From: Streptomyces sp. NK08204
GTDB lineage: Bacteria > Actinomycetota > Actinomycetes > Streptomycetales > Streptomycetaceae
Direction of reading: 5' to 3'
DNA length: 64,000 nucleotides
Assembly (NCBI RefSeq): GCF_020400585.1
Contig: NZ_JAINVF010000009.1
Coordinates: 62,001 to 126,000 of the forward strand
Numbering within the stretch: position 1 is the stretch's first letter; every line of letters starts with the position of its first letter. Positions 29,616 to 38,560 of the stretch are shown piece by piece. Both the position numbers and the translations under genes were made by a program. Under the pieces are notes generated by a model. It did no database searches, was not told the DNA's origin, and saw only the letters and a list, made by a program, of their open reading frames with translations.

Positions 29616-31610
29616 TCAGTCCCCGTTGCCGGGCGTCGGCGTCGTCTTCTGAATCTGCATCAGGAACTCGACGTTCGACTTGGTCTGCTTCATCTTGTCC
29701 AGCAGCAGCTCGATCGCCTGCTGCTGGTCGAGCGCGTGCAGCACCCTGCGCAGCTTCCAGACGATGCCCAGCTCCTCGGCCCCGAGCAGGATCTCCTCCT
29801 TGCGGGTACCGGAGGCGTCGACGTCCACGGCCGGGAAGATCCGCTTGTCCGCGAGCTTGCGGTCGAGCTTCAGCTCCATGTTGCCCGTGCCCTTGAACTC
29901 CTCGAAGATCACCTCGTCCATGCGGGACCCGGTGTCGACGAGAGCCGTCGCCAGGATGGTGAGCGAGCCACCGTCCTCGATGTTGCGCGCGGCACCGAAG
30001 AAGCGCTTCGGCGGGTACAGGGCGGTCGAGTCGACACCACCGGAGAGGATGCGGCCGGAGGCCGGCGCGGCCAGGTTGTAGGCACGGCCCAGACGCGTGA
30101 TGGAGTCGAGCAGCACGACCACGTCGTGACCCAGCTCCACCAGGCGCTTGGCGCGCTCGATGGCCAGCTCGGCGACCGTGGTGTGGTCCTCGGCCGGGCG
30201 GTCGAAGGTCGAGGAGATGACCTCGCCCTTGACCGACCGCTGCATGTCGGTGACCTCTTCCGGACGCTCGTCGACGAGGACGACCATCAGGTGGCACTCG
30301 GGGTTGTTGTGCGTGATCGCGTTGGCGACCGCCTGCATGATCATGGTCTTACCGGTCTTCGGCGGGGCCACGATCAGACCGCGCTGGCCCTTACCGATCG
30401 GCGAGACCAGGTCGATGATGCGGGTGGTGAGCACGCCCGGGTCCGTCTCCAGGCGGAGGCGGTCCTGCGGGTAGAGCGGGGTCAGCTTGTTGAACTCCGG
30501 TCGGCCACGGCCGTGTTCGGGCGCCATGCCGTTGACGGAGTCGAGGCGGACCAGCGCGTTGAACTTCTCGCGGCGCTCGCCCTCCTTCGGCTGACGGACC
30601 GCACCGGTGACGTGGTCACCCTTGCGCAGGCCGTTCTTGCGGACCTGGGCGAGGGAGACGTACACGTCGTTCGGACCGGGCAGGTAGCCGGAGGTCCGGA
30701 TGAAGGCGTAGTTGTCAAGGATGTCCAGGATGCCCGCGACGGGGATCAGGACGTCGTCCTCGGCGAGCTGCGGCTCGGCGACGTCGTCGCGGCCACGGCG
30801 GCCACGGCGGTCGCGGTAGCGGCCACGACGGCCACGACGGCCGCCCTCGAAGTCGTCGTCGTCCTGCTGCTGGCGGTCCTGACGGCCGCCCTGCTGGCCC
30901 TGCTGCTGGCGCTGCTGGCCACCCTGGCCCTGCTGCTCGTCGCCCTTGCCCCGGCGGTCGCGGTCCCGGTCGCGGTCCCGGTCGCGGTCCCGGCCGCGCT
31001 CACGGCGGTCGCGGCGGCCACGGCCCTCGCCGTCACCGGCCTCGCCCTGCGGCTGCGCGGGCGTCTCGGCCTTGGGCTCGCTCTTCGCCTCGGCGGCGAC
31101 GGTCTCGGGGCTTCCCGCGGCGGAGGCGCTCGCGGCGGGGCTGCCGGCCTCGGCGGTGGCGCGGCGGCGACGGCGCTCGGTGGGGGTGTCGTCTCCCCCG
31201 CGCTCGCCCCCGGCCGGCTGGCCGGGGATCTCGATCTGCTGCTGGGCCACAGCCTTCTCGGCCTGGGCCTCGGCCTTCTTCTCGCCGTCGGCGGTCTCAC
31301 CCGTACGGGCCTTGGAAGTGGCACGGCGCTTGGGCTTGGTCTCGGTGGCGGCCTCGGCCTTGGGGGCGGCTCCCCCACCGGCCTGGGCTTCCTTGATGAC
31401 CTCGATCAGCTGGCTCTTGCGCATCCGCGCGGTGCCCCTGATGCCGAGGCCCGAGGCGACCTGCTGCAGTTCGGCCAGCACCATGCCCTCGAGGCCGGTA
31501 CCGCGGCGCCGCCGGGAGCCGGCACCGGTGGCAGGCGCGGAAGCGTCCGTGGCGGGCGCGGCAGCGGTCTCCTCGACACGTGCGCCCATCAGATCGGTGG
31601 TGTCGCTCAC
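29616..31610 (-). CDS. rho: Transcription termination factor Rho, actinobacterial form with N-terminal insertion
   Basis: A 664-residue Rho. Residues about 37-75 form the Rho N-terminal domain (MVLAELQQVASGLGIRGTAR, MRKSQLIEVI). A charged low-complexity insertion (about 75-285) contains a run of Arg-Asp repeats and Gln/Gly-rich stretches. The RNA-binding cold-shock domain follows (AGILDILDNYAFIRTSGYLP). The ATPase core has Walker A APPKTGKT and Walker B VVVLLDSITRLGRAYN, plus the R-loop/Q-loop region. It starts at GTG 31610. Long insertions before the RNA-binding domain are usual in high-GC actinobacteria and extend RNA binding. Confidence 0.97.
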   Translation of the reverse strand: MSDTTDLMGARVEETAAAPATDASAPATGAGSRRRRGTGLEGMVLAELQQVASGLGIRGTARMRKSQLIEVIKEAQAGGGAAPKAEAATETKPKRRATSKARTGETADGEKKAEAQAEKAVAQQQIEIPGQPAGGERGGDDTPTERRRRRATAEAGSPAASASAAGSPETVAAEAKSEPKAETPAQPQGEAGDGEGRGRRDRRERGRDRDRDRDRDRDRRGKGDEQQGQGGQQRQQQGQQGGRQDRQQQDDDDFEGGRRGRRGRYRDRRGRRGRDDVAEPQLAEDDVLIPVAGILDILDNYAFIRTSGYLPGPNDVYVSLAQVRKNGLRKGDHVTGAVRQPKEGERREKFNALVRLDSVNGMAPEHGRGRPEFNKLTPLYPQDRLRLETDPGVLTTRIIDLVSPIGKGQRGLIVAPPKTGKTMIMQAVANAITHNNPECHLMVVLVDERPEEVTDMQRSVKGEVISSTFDRPAEDHTTVAELAIERAKRLVELGHDVVVLLDSITRLGRAYNLAAPASGRILSGGVDSTALYPPKRFFGAARNIEDGGSLTILATALVDTGSRMDEVIFEEFKGTGNMELKLDRKLADKRIFPAVDVDASGTRKEEILLGAEELGIVWKLRRVLHALDQQQAIELLLDKMKQTKSNVEFLMQIQKTTPTPGNGD

Positions 31611-32021
31611 GAAGGGTCCTTCCCTGGAGCGGACGTCGGCCTGTCTGGCTCGGCGACCGGTTGTGCTGTCCGGCTACGGTTCTGTCTTCATGTGAACCGG
31701 GCCGGGGCGGTGGTCCGCCAAAGCGGCGGAAGAGAAATTTCTGGTGACGGCGCTTCCGCGGGTCGTGGCACCCGCGGTGTCACGTGGTGTGGCAGCACCG
31801 ATTCCGGAGCGTGCCCGGCGGTCCGCCCAGTGTCCGCATACGACGTACTGCCCAGGTACGGCGCAAGGAACACGGAGTGGCTCGGGAGGCTCCCGGAAGA
31901 ATGTCTGTCCCGGACGGGGACACGAGGCACCTCGCCATGGTCAGGTCGGGTGCAGACTTGAGGTTAACACTACCGGATCCAACAAACATTCCCCCTCTCG
32001 AAATCCGCCAACCGCCCGCGA
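31611..32021. promoter_or_regulatory. Long leader/promoter region of rho
   Basis: These 410 bases between thrB and rho contain no credible gene. A perfect hairpin CGCGGGT-CGTGGC-ACCCGCG lies at 31757-31776. An AT-rich patch at about 31955-32000, which includes GGTTAACACTACCGG, is the likeliest promoter site on the minus strand. If so, rho mRNA has a leader of over 300 nt. Long rho leaders with autoregulation are known in other bacteria; here this is inference. Confidence 0.4.
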
Positions 32022-32951
32022 TCAGTCCGCACCGGTGGTCGCGAGCGGCAGAACGCTCGCTCCCTGCGTGTCGAGACGGAGCCGGTTGGCGGCCCAGTCG
32101 GCGCCGGCCAGGGCCTCCACCTTGGCGGCGGTCGCCGCGTCGGCCAGGGCCATGACGGTGGGCCCTGCGCCGGAGATGACGGCCGGGACGCCGTCGGCGC
32201 GCAGCCGCTCCACCAGTGCGGCGCTCTCCGGCATGGCCGGGGCGCGGTATTCCTGGTGGAGACGGTCCTCGGTGGCGGGCAGCAGCAGCTCGGGGCGCCG
32301 GGTCAGGGCCTCGACGAGCAGGGCCGCCCGGCCGGCGTTGGCGGCGGCGTCGACGTGCGGCACGGTGCGCGGCAGCAGGCCGCGGGCGGTCTCCGTCAGA
32401 ACCGGCTTTCCCGGGACGAAAACCACCGGAACGATGGAATCGTCCGGCTCCATCCTGATCGCCCGCGCGGCGCCGGCCTCCATCCAGGAGAGGGTGAAGC
32501 CGCCGAGCAGACACGCCGCCACGTTGTCGGGGTGGCCCTCGATCTCGGTGGCCAGCTCCAGCAGGGCCGCGTCGTCGAGCCGGGCCTCGCCGCCTATGGT
32601 CACCGCGCGGGCGGCGACGATACCGGCGCAGATGGCGGCGGAGGAGGAGCCCAGGCCACGGCCGTGCGGAATGCGGTTGGCGCAGACGATTTCCAGACCG
32701 CGGGGCTGTCCGCCCAGCAGATCGAAGGCGGTGCGCGCGGAGCGGACGAGCAGGTGGCTCTCGTCCCGCGGGAGGGTCTCGCTGCCCTCACCCGCGATGT
32801 CGATGTGCAGCCCGGAGTCGGCCACCCGGACGACGACGTCGTCGTACAGACCCAGCGCGAGGCCCAGGGCGTCGAAACCCGGGCCGAGGTTGGCGCTGGT
32901 GGCGGGAACGCGCACCCGGACGGCGGCGGCGCGGAAGGCTGGACCGGCCAT
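32022..32951 (-). CDS. thrB: Homoserine kinase
   Basis: A 309-residue GHMP kinase, phosphorylating homoserine in threonine synthesis. The substrate motif is VPATSANLGPGFDALGLALG near the start, the ATP loop is PHGRGLGSSSAAICAGIVAA, and the C-terminal motif is VISGAGPTVMALA. AAGGAG lies 11 nt before ATG 32951; the frame is open upstream but lacks such a site. Confidence 0.96.
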   Translation of the reverse strand: MAGPAFRAAAVRVRVPATSANLGPGFDALGLALGLYDDVVVRVADSGLHIDIAGEGSETLPRDESHLLVRSARTAFDLLGGQPRGLEIVCANRIPHGRGLGSSSAAICAGIVAARAVTIGGEARLDDAALLELATEIEGHPDNVAACLLGGFTLSWMEAGAARAIRMEPDDSIVPVVFVPGKPVLTETARGLLPRTVPHVDAAANAGRAALLVEALTRRPELLLPATEDRLHQEYRAPAMPESAALVERLRADGVPAVISGAGPTVMALADAATAAKVEALAGADWAANRLRLDTQGASVLPLATTGAD

Positions 32952-33335
32952 CGCTCGAAGACTCTCCTTGAGCTGCGTGACTGTCGAATGACATCCGATG
33001 GAGTCGAATGCCGTTCGATGGGTTCGATGGACATCCGATGACGTACGAAGACCCGTCGGGTCGCGCAGAGACGCGGCCCCGTGCCCACACGCAGGGCATG
33101 TGCGGTAGGCGGGTTCGGTACAGCCTATCGAAGGAAGGTTCTGTGGCGACATAGGGCGCACGGGAGGCGCACGATGCGTGTCGCAAGCCCCCCGTGCACC
33201 CTGCCACGGGTTTCTCCCCGGCTCGAGTCAGGCCGGAGCCGCTCGGGCCGGGCCGGACCGGCCGCTCAGGCCGGCCCGCTCAAGCCAGGCCGCTCAAGCC
33301 AGGCCGCTCAGGCCAGGCCGCTCAGGCCAGCCCGC
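32952..33335. repeat. thrC-thrB spacer with tandem and direct repeats
   Basis: About 380 bases with no gene. At 33262-33349 there are about six copies of a 14-15-bp unit (CCGCTCAGGCCAGG) that run into the thrC stop. GACATCCGATG occurs twice, at 32990-33000 and 33030-33040, in the thrB leader, among several copies of TCGAATG/TCGATGG. A possible -10 box TAGGCT lies at 33127-33122 on the minus strand, without a good -35. Confidence 0.6.
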
Positions 33336-34394
33336 TCAGGCCAGGCCGAGGCGCTCGGCCGCGGTGGCCGCGTCGACCGGGACGGTGACCGGCTGCGGGG
33401 CGCCGGCGACGGCCCAGTCGGGGTCCTTCAGACCGTTGCCGGTGACGGTGCACACGATGCGCTGGCCCGGGTCGACCTTGCCCTGCTCGGCAGCCTTGAG
33501 CAGACCGGCCACGGACGCGGCGGAGGCGGGCTCCACGAAGACGCCCTCCTGTGCGGCCAACAGGCGGTAGGCGCGCAGGATCTCACGGTCCGTCACCTCG
33601 TCGATGGCGCCGCCGGACTCGTCCCGCGCGGCCAGTGCGTAACTCCAGGAGGCGGGGTTGCCGATGCGGATGGCGGTGGCGATGGTCGACGGGTCCTTGA
33701 CGACCTGGCCGCGCACGATCGGGGCACTGCCGGAGGCCTGGAAGCCCCACATGCGAGGGGTCTTCGCGGCGATGCCGTCGGCGGCGTACTCCTTGTAGCC
33801 CTTCCAGTAGGCGGTGATGTTGCCCGCGTTGCCCACCGGCAGGATGTGGATGTCGGGGGCGTCGCCGAGCATGTCCACGATCTCGAAGGCGGCCGTCTTC
33901 TGACCCTCGATGCGCACCGGGTTGACCGAATTCACCAGTGCCACCGGGTAGTTCTCGCTCAGGGCTCGAGCGAGCGTCAAGCAGTCGTCGAAGTTCCCGT
34001 CCACCTGGAGGATCTTCGCGCCGTGCACGAGGGCCTGCCCCATCTTGCCGAGCGCGATCTTGCCCTGCGGCACGAGAACGGCCGAGACCATGCCCGCGCG
34101 CACGGCGTAAGCGGCGGCTGAGGCGGAGGTGTTGCCGGTGGACGCGCAGATGACGGCCTTCGCGCCCTCCTCCTTGGCCTTGCTGATGGCCATGGTCATG
34201 CCCCGGTCCTTGAAGGACCCGGTGGGGTTGGCGCCCTCCACCTTCAGGTGGACCTCGCAGCCCGTGCGCTCGGAGAGCACCTGCGCGGGCACGAGCGGCG
34301 TGCCGCCCTCGCGGAGCGTCACGACCGGCGTGGTGTCGGACACCGGCAGCCTGTCCCGGTACTCCTCGATGATTCCGCGCCACTGGTGGGTCAT
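33336..34394 (-). CDS. thrC: Threonine synthase
   Basis: A 352-residue PLP enzyme converting O-phosphohomoserine to threonine. The PLP-lysine is in GANPTGSFKDRGMTMA. ICASTGNTSASAAAYA and PVGNAGNITAYWKGY are the conserved phosphate-binding and substrate loops. Its end (ERLGLA, stop 33338-33336) is embedded in the tandem repeat array. It starts at ATG 34394, 6 nt after the hom stop, so hom-thrC are one operon. Confidence 0.97.
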   Translation of the reverse strand: MTHQWRGIIEEYRDRLPVSDTTPVVTLREGGTPLVPAQVLSERTGCEVHLKVEGANPTGSFKDRGMTMAISKAKEEGAKAVICASTGNTSASAAAYAVRAGMVSAVLVPQGKIALGKMGQALVHGAKILQVDGNFDDCLTLARALSENYPVALVNSVNPVRIEGQKTAAFEIVDMLGDAPDIHILPVGNAGNITAYWKGYKEYAADGIAAKTPRMWGFQASGSAPIVRGQVVKDPSTIATAIRIGNPASWSYALAARDESGGAIDEVTDREILRAYRLLAAQEGVFVEPASAASVAGLLKAAEQGKVDPGQRIVCTVTGNGLKDPDWAVAGAPQPVTVPVDAATAAERLGLA

Positions 34395-34400
34395 TGCTGC

Positions 34401-35693
34401 TTACTCTCCTTCAACCCGCATGATGCTGGCGACACCGCGCACGGTGTCGAGCTTGCGCAGCGCCTCGACGGTCCCGGACAGGGAGGCGTCGGACGCGCGG
34501 TGGGTGACGACGACGAGGGACGCCTCGCCGTCCTTGCCCTGCTGGCGGACGGTGTCGATCGACACCCCGTGCTCGGCGAACACGGTGGCGACCTGGGCAA
34601 GCACACCCGGCTTGTCGGCCACGTCGAGGCTGATGTGGTACCGGGTGACGACCTCGCCCATCGACGACACGGTCAGGTCGGCGTACGCCGACTCGCCGGG
34701 CCCGGTGGAGTCGTTCAGCCGGTTGCGGCACACGGCGACGAGGTCGCCGAGGACGGCGGAGGCGGTCGGGGCACCGCCCGCGCCGGGGCCGTAGAACATC
34801 AGCTGCCCGGCCGCGTCCGACTCCACGAAGACGGCGTTGTACGCACCGCGCACGGAGGCGAGCGGATGGGTCAGCGGGATCATGGCGGGGTGCACGCGCG
34901 CGGTGACGGAGGTGCCGTCCTCGGCCCGCTCGCAGATGGCGAGCAGCTTGATGGTGCAGCCCATCTCCTTCGCCGTGCGGAAGTCGGCGGCGGTGACCTC
35001 GGTCATGCCCTCGCGGTAGACGTCGTCCAGGCGGACGCGCGTGTGGAAGGCGATGCCGGCGAGGATGGCGGCCTTGGCGGCGGCGTCGAAGCCCTCGACG
35101 TCGGCGGTCGGGTCGGCCTCCGCGTACCCCAGGGCGGTGGCCTCGTCGAGCGCCTCCTGGTAGCCGGCACCCGTGGAGTCCATCTTGTCGAGGATGAAGT
35201 TGGTGGTGCCGTTCACGATGCCGAGCACCCGGTTGACCTTGTCACCGGCGAGGGACTCGCGCAGCGGCCGGATCAGCGGGATGGCGCCGGCGACGGCGGC
35301 CTCGTAGTAGAGGTCCTTGCCGTGCTCCTCGGCGGCGGCGTGCAGGGCGGCCCCGTCCTGGGCGAGCAGGGCCTTGTTGGCGGAGACGACGGACGCCCCG
35401 TGCTCGAAGGCGGTGGTGATGAGGGTCCGGGCGGGCTCGATCCCGCCGATGACCTCGACCACCACATCGATGTCCCCGCGTTTGACGAGGGCGGTGGCGT
35501 CGGTGGTGACCAGCTCGGCGGGAACGCCCTCACGCACCTTGGAGGGCCGCCGTACGGCGACCCCGGCCAGCTCGACGGGGGCCCCGATCCGCGCGGCGAG
35601 GTCGTCGGCGTGCGTCGTCATGATGCGCGCCACCTCTGAGCCGACAACTCCACAGCCCAGCAGCGCCACCTTCAGCGGACGCGTACGCATCAT
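34401..35693 (-). CDS. hom: Homoserine dehydrogenase
   Basis: A 430-residue NAD(P)-dependent enzyme reducing aspartate semialdehyde to homoserine. It has a Rossmann motif LLGCGVVGSEVARIM, the conserved GIVNGTTNFIL and a C-terminal ACT domain (YHISLDVADKPGVLAQVATV) for threonine feedback. The start is one of two adjacent ATGs (35693 or 35690) behind GAGG; an ATG 18 nt upstream also exists. Confidence 0.96.
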   Translation of the reverse strand: MMRTRPLKVALLGCGVVGSEVARIMTTHADDLAARIGAPVELAGVAVRRPSKVREGVPAELVTTDATALVKRGDIDVVVEVIGGIEPARTLITTAFEHGASVVSANKALLAQDGAALHAAAEEHGKDLYYEAAVAGAIPLIRPLRESLAGDKVNRVLGIVNGTTNFILDKMDSTGAGYQEALDEATALGYAEADPTADVEGFDAAAKAAILAGIAFHTRVRLDDVYREGMTEVTAADFRTAKEMGCTIKLLAICERAEDGTSVTARVHPAMIPLTHPLASVRGAYNAVFVESDAAGQLMFYGPGAGGAPTASAVLGDLVAVCRNRLNDSTGPGESAYADLTVSSMGEVVTRYHISLDVADKPGVLAQVATVFAEHGVSIDTVRQQGKDGEASLVVVTHRASDASLSGTVEALRKLDTVRGVASIMRVEGE

Positions 35694-35849
35694 CCGACCT
35701 CGTTTCCTCATACCGTCTACGGTTCGACCAGTCTCACTCACTGAACCGCAGTTTCTGTCCATTGTCCGGATCGTGAGACGTCTATTTCATCCAGCCGAGA
35801 CGGAAAATCCGCAGATCTTCCGGCTGGTCACCACGCTGCCCCGCACACC

Positions 35850-35880
35850 GCCGGGCAGCCCGGCCGGCGGACTGCCCGGC
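35850..35880 (-). terminator. Hairpin after lysA
   Basis: GCCGGGCAG and CTGCCCGGC form a perfect 9-bp stem around 13 nt, 8 nt beyond the lysA stop. It separates lysA from hom. No T run follows, as is common in Streptomyces. Confidence 0.65.
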
Positions 35881-35887
35881 AGCCCGC

Positions 35888-37279
35888 TCATCCGACGTCG
35901 AGACGCAGGAGGTCCTCCTCCGTCTCCCGCCGGACGATCACCCGTGCCTCCCCGTCCCGCACCGCGACGACGGGCGGCCGGAGCGCGTGGTTGTAGTTGC
36001 TGGCCATGGAGCGGCAGTAGGCGCCCGTGGCGGGTACGGCGATGAGGTCGCCCGGCGCCAGGTCGGCGGGCAGGAACGCGTCCTTGACCACGATGTCCCC
36101 GCTCTCGCAGTGCTTGCCGACGACCCGGGCGAGCATCGGCTCGGCGCTGGAGGTCCGCGACACGAGCGCCACGCTGTACTCGGCGTCGTACAGCGCGGTG
36201 CGGATGTTGTCGGACATGCCGCCGTCCACGGAGACGTACGTGCGCAGCCCGTCGAGCGGCTTCACGGTGCCGACCTCGTACAGGGTGAAGGCGGTGGGGC
36301 CGACGATGGCGCGCCCGGGCTCGACGGAGATGCGCGGGGTGCGGAGCCTCGCGGCGTCGCACTCGCGGGAGACGATCTCGGTGAGGGCCTTGGCGATCTC
36401 GTGGGGTTCGCGGGGGTCGTCGTTGCTGGTGTAGGCGATCCCGAGTCCGCCACCGAGGTCGATCTCGGGCAGCTCGACGCCGTGCTCGTCCCGGATGTCC
36501 CTGAGCAGCCCGACCACGCGGTGGGCGGCGACCTCGAACCCGGACATGTCGAAGATCTGCGAACCGATGTGGCTGTGGATACCGATCAGTTCGAGCCCGT
36601 CGAGCTGCAGCGCCCGCCGCACGGCCTCGGCGGCCTGCCCGCCGGCGAGCGGAATGCCGAACTTCTGGTCCTCGTGGGCGGTGGCGATGAACTCGTGCGT
36701 GTGGGCTTCCACCCCGACGGTGATCCGGATCTGGACCCTCTGCCGCTTGCCCAGGGACTGCGCGATGTGCGCGACGCGCGCGATCTCCTGGAAGGAGTCG
36801 AGCACGATCCGCCCGACCCCGGCCTCGACGGCGCGGGTGATCTCCGCCACGGACTTGTTGTTGCCGTGGAAGGCGATGCGCTCGGCGGGCATCCCGGCCG
36901 AGAGCGCGGTGGCCAGCTCCCCGCCCGAGCAGACGTCCAGATTCAGCCCCTCCTCGTGCAGCCAGCGCACGACGGCACGCGAGAGGAACGCCTTGCCGGC
37001 GTAGAAGACGTCGGCGTCGGCACCGAAGGCGGTACGCCACGACCGCGCGCGGGCGCGGAAGTCGGCCTCGTCGAGGATGTAGGCGGGCGTGCCGAACTCC
37101 TCGGCGAGCCGGGTGGCGGGGATCCCTCCGACGGTGAGCACACCGTCGTCGTCGCGTCCGACGGTCTGGGCCCACACCTTGGGGTCGAGGGCGTTGAGGT
37201 CGGCGGGCGGGGCGGTGTAGTGCCCGTCGGGGAGGACGTCGGCGTGACGGGGCCCGGCGGGGTGCGCGGAACGGCTCAT
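35888..37279 (-). CDS. lysA: Diaminopimelate decarboxylase
   Basis: A 463-residue PLP enzyme, the last step of lysine synthesis. The PLP-lysine is in DVFYAGKAFLS, HSHIGSQIF and EIDLGGGLGIAY are conserved, EPGRAIVG is the phosphate loop, and DAFLPADLAPGD then ATGAYCRSMASNYNH close the active site. It starts at GTG or ATG 37279 (MSRSAHPAG). The gene before it is an ArgRS-like frame, echoing the argS-lysA order of corynebacteria. Confidence 0.96.
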   Translation of the reverse strand: MSRSAHPAGPRHADVLPDGHYTAPPADLNALDPKVWAQTVGRDDDGVLTVGGIPATRLAEEFGTPAYILDEADFRARARSWRTAFGADADVFYAGKAFLSRAVVRWLHEEGLNLDVCSGGELATALSAGMPAERIAFHGNNKSVAEITRAVEAGVGRIVLDSFQEIARVAHIAQSLGKRQRVQIRITVGVEAHTHEFIATAHEDQKFGIPLAGGQAAEAVRRALQLDGLELIGIHSHIGSQIFDMSGFEVAAHRVVGLLRDIRDEHGVELPEIDLGGGLGIAYTSNDDPREPHEIAKALTEIVSRECDAARLRTPRISVEPGRAIVGPTAFTLYEVGTVKPLDGLRTYVSVDGGMSDNIRTALYDAEYSVALVSRTSSAEPMLARVVGKHCESGDIVVKDAFLPADLAPGDLIAVPATGAYCRSMASNYNHALRPPVVAVRDGEARVIVRRETEEDLLRLDVG

Positions 37280-37337
37280 GACGTGACTCTCAGACTCTCT
37301 GTGTCTCTCCGGGGCTCATGTCTTCGTTCTCCGGCCC

Positions 37338-38480
37338 TCAGAGATGTTCGGGTGCGTCGATGCCGAGCAGGGACAGGCCACCGGCCAGCACCGTCCCGGC
37401 GGCTTCGGCGAGGGCGAGCCGGGCACGGTGGGCGGCCGAGGGTTTCTCGTCACCACGCGGAAGCAGGGTGGCCAGCAGGGGCAGCACGGCATCGGCGACG
37501 ACCACGAGATGCCGCGCCAGCCGGTCCGGGGACCGGTGCACGGCGGCCACGGAGAGGACACGGGGGTGGGCGGCGAGGGCGGCTGCCAGGAGGCGCGGGC
37601 CGGGGGCGGCGGCGGGATCGGCGATGCCGCGGGCGCCGGCGCCGGCAGTGGGCTCGGCGGTGGCGGGGGCGCCAGCACCGGCGGTGGGCTCGGCGGTGGC
37701 GGGGGCGCCAGCACCGGCGGTGGGCTCGGCGGTGGCGGGGGCGGCGGAGTCGGCGGCCGGCTCGGGGAGGGCCGGGTCGCCGGGGGCGGCGGTGAAACCG
37801 AGGCGGGCGGCGTTGCGGCTGAGGGACCGGATCCGGGCGTGGGCGTACCGGACCCGGAAGAGCGGGTTGCTCTCCCGCTGGACGAGATGGTCGGCGGTGA
37901 TCCGGGGCCGGTCGTGCGGGGCGGGATGGAGCAGGGCCCACCGGGCGGCGTCGGGCCCGAGCGGGGCGGGGTCCTCGGGCGCGGGCACAGGCCGCAGATT
38001 GACGGGCTCGCCGTGCTCGACGGTGGCCCGGCCGCCCTGGGTGCCCACGATCCGTACGACCGCGTCGGCGACGACCTCGGCACGGACCTCGTACGGCACG
38101 CGCAACGCGACGACCTGTCCGGCGAGGGCGTCCCCGTGCCCGTACGCGTCACCGCGGGCCAGGATCTCCCGGACCAGGGCGGTGACGTGGCCGGCCTGCT
38201 CGGCGAGACGGAAGTTGAGGAACCCCGGCCCGGTCACGACGACGTCGCCGATACCGTCGGCGCCGACGAGATGGGGCCGCAGGATCTCGGCGACCTGCAA
38301 CGGCGGCTGCCCCGCCGGCCGGGCGAGCTGCAGCGCGATGTTGGTGGCGAAGTCCCCGCACCCTCCGGGCCCCGGCTCGGTCACCACGACCCGCTCCGGC
38401 ACGACCACACTGAGCTGCCCGTCATCGACGGCACGGCGCACTGCGTGCAGCACGACACGGGAGAGCTCGACGGGGGTCAC
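37338..38480 (-). CDS. Arginyl-tRNA synthetase-like protein lacking the catalytic core
   Basis: A 380-residue protein starting MTPVELSR at GTG 38480. Residues about 1-105 match the ArgRS N-terminal (Add1, tRNA D-loop binding) domain: GDFATNIALQLARPAGQPPL, VVVTGPGFLNFRLAEQ. The C-terminal part matches the DALR anticodon-binding domain: NPLFRVRYAHARIRSLSRNA. Between them the usual roughly 250-residue class I domain with its HIGH and KMSK-like motifs is missing (true ArgRS is 550-590 residues). A 12-residue repeat (APATAEPTAGAG) interrupts the DALR part. It probably binds tRNA or has a regulatory role; it cannot aminoacylate. Confidence 0.75.
   Translation of the reverse strand: MTPVELSRVVLHAVRRAVDDGQLSVVVPERVVVTEPGPGGCGDFATNIALQLARPAGQPPLQVAEILRPHLVGADGIGDVVVTGPGFLNFRLAEQAGHVTALVREILARGDAYGHGDALAGQVVALRVPYEVRAEVVADAVVRIVGTQGGRATVEHGEPVNLRPVPAPEDPAPLGPDAARWALLHPAPHDRPRITADHLVQRESNPLFRVRYAHARIRSLSRNAARLGFTAAPGDPALPEPAADSAAPATAEPTAGAGAPATAEPTAGAGAPATAEPTAGAGARGIADPAAAPGPRLLAAALAAHPRVLSVAAVHRSPDRLARHLVVVADAVLPLLATLLPRGDEKPSAAHRARLALAEAAGTVLAGGLSLLGIDAPEHL
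37635..37742. repeat. Three 36-bp tandem repeats inside the ArgRS-like gene
   Basis: Copies at 37635-37670 (two variants), 37671-37706 and 37707-37742 (identical) encode a 12-residue Ala/Pro/Thr/Gly unit in frame. It is likely a flexible linker with variable copy number. Confidence 0.85.
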
Positions 38481-38560
38481 GGGACAAGCGTAGGGGAGGT
38501 GGGGGGTGGGTATGCGAGGCGGTTTCGACTGGTGGAACGCGGCAGGCGCGTCACCCGCCC

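Noticed and set aside
33262..33349. Repeat cluster considered as a CRISPR or an origin iteron set
   Set aside because: Units are contiguous, overlap the thrC stop, and lie in a chromosomal amino-acid operon with no replication gene nearby.
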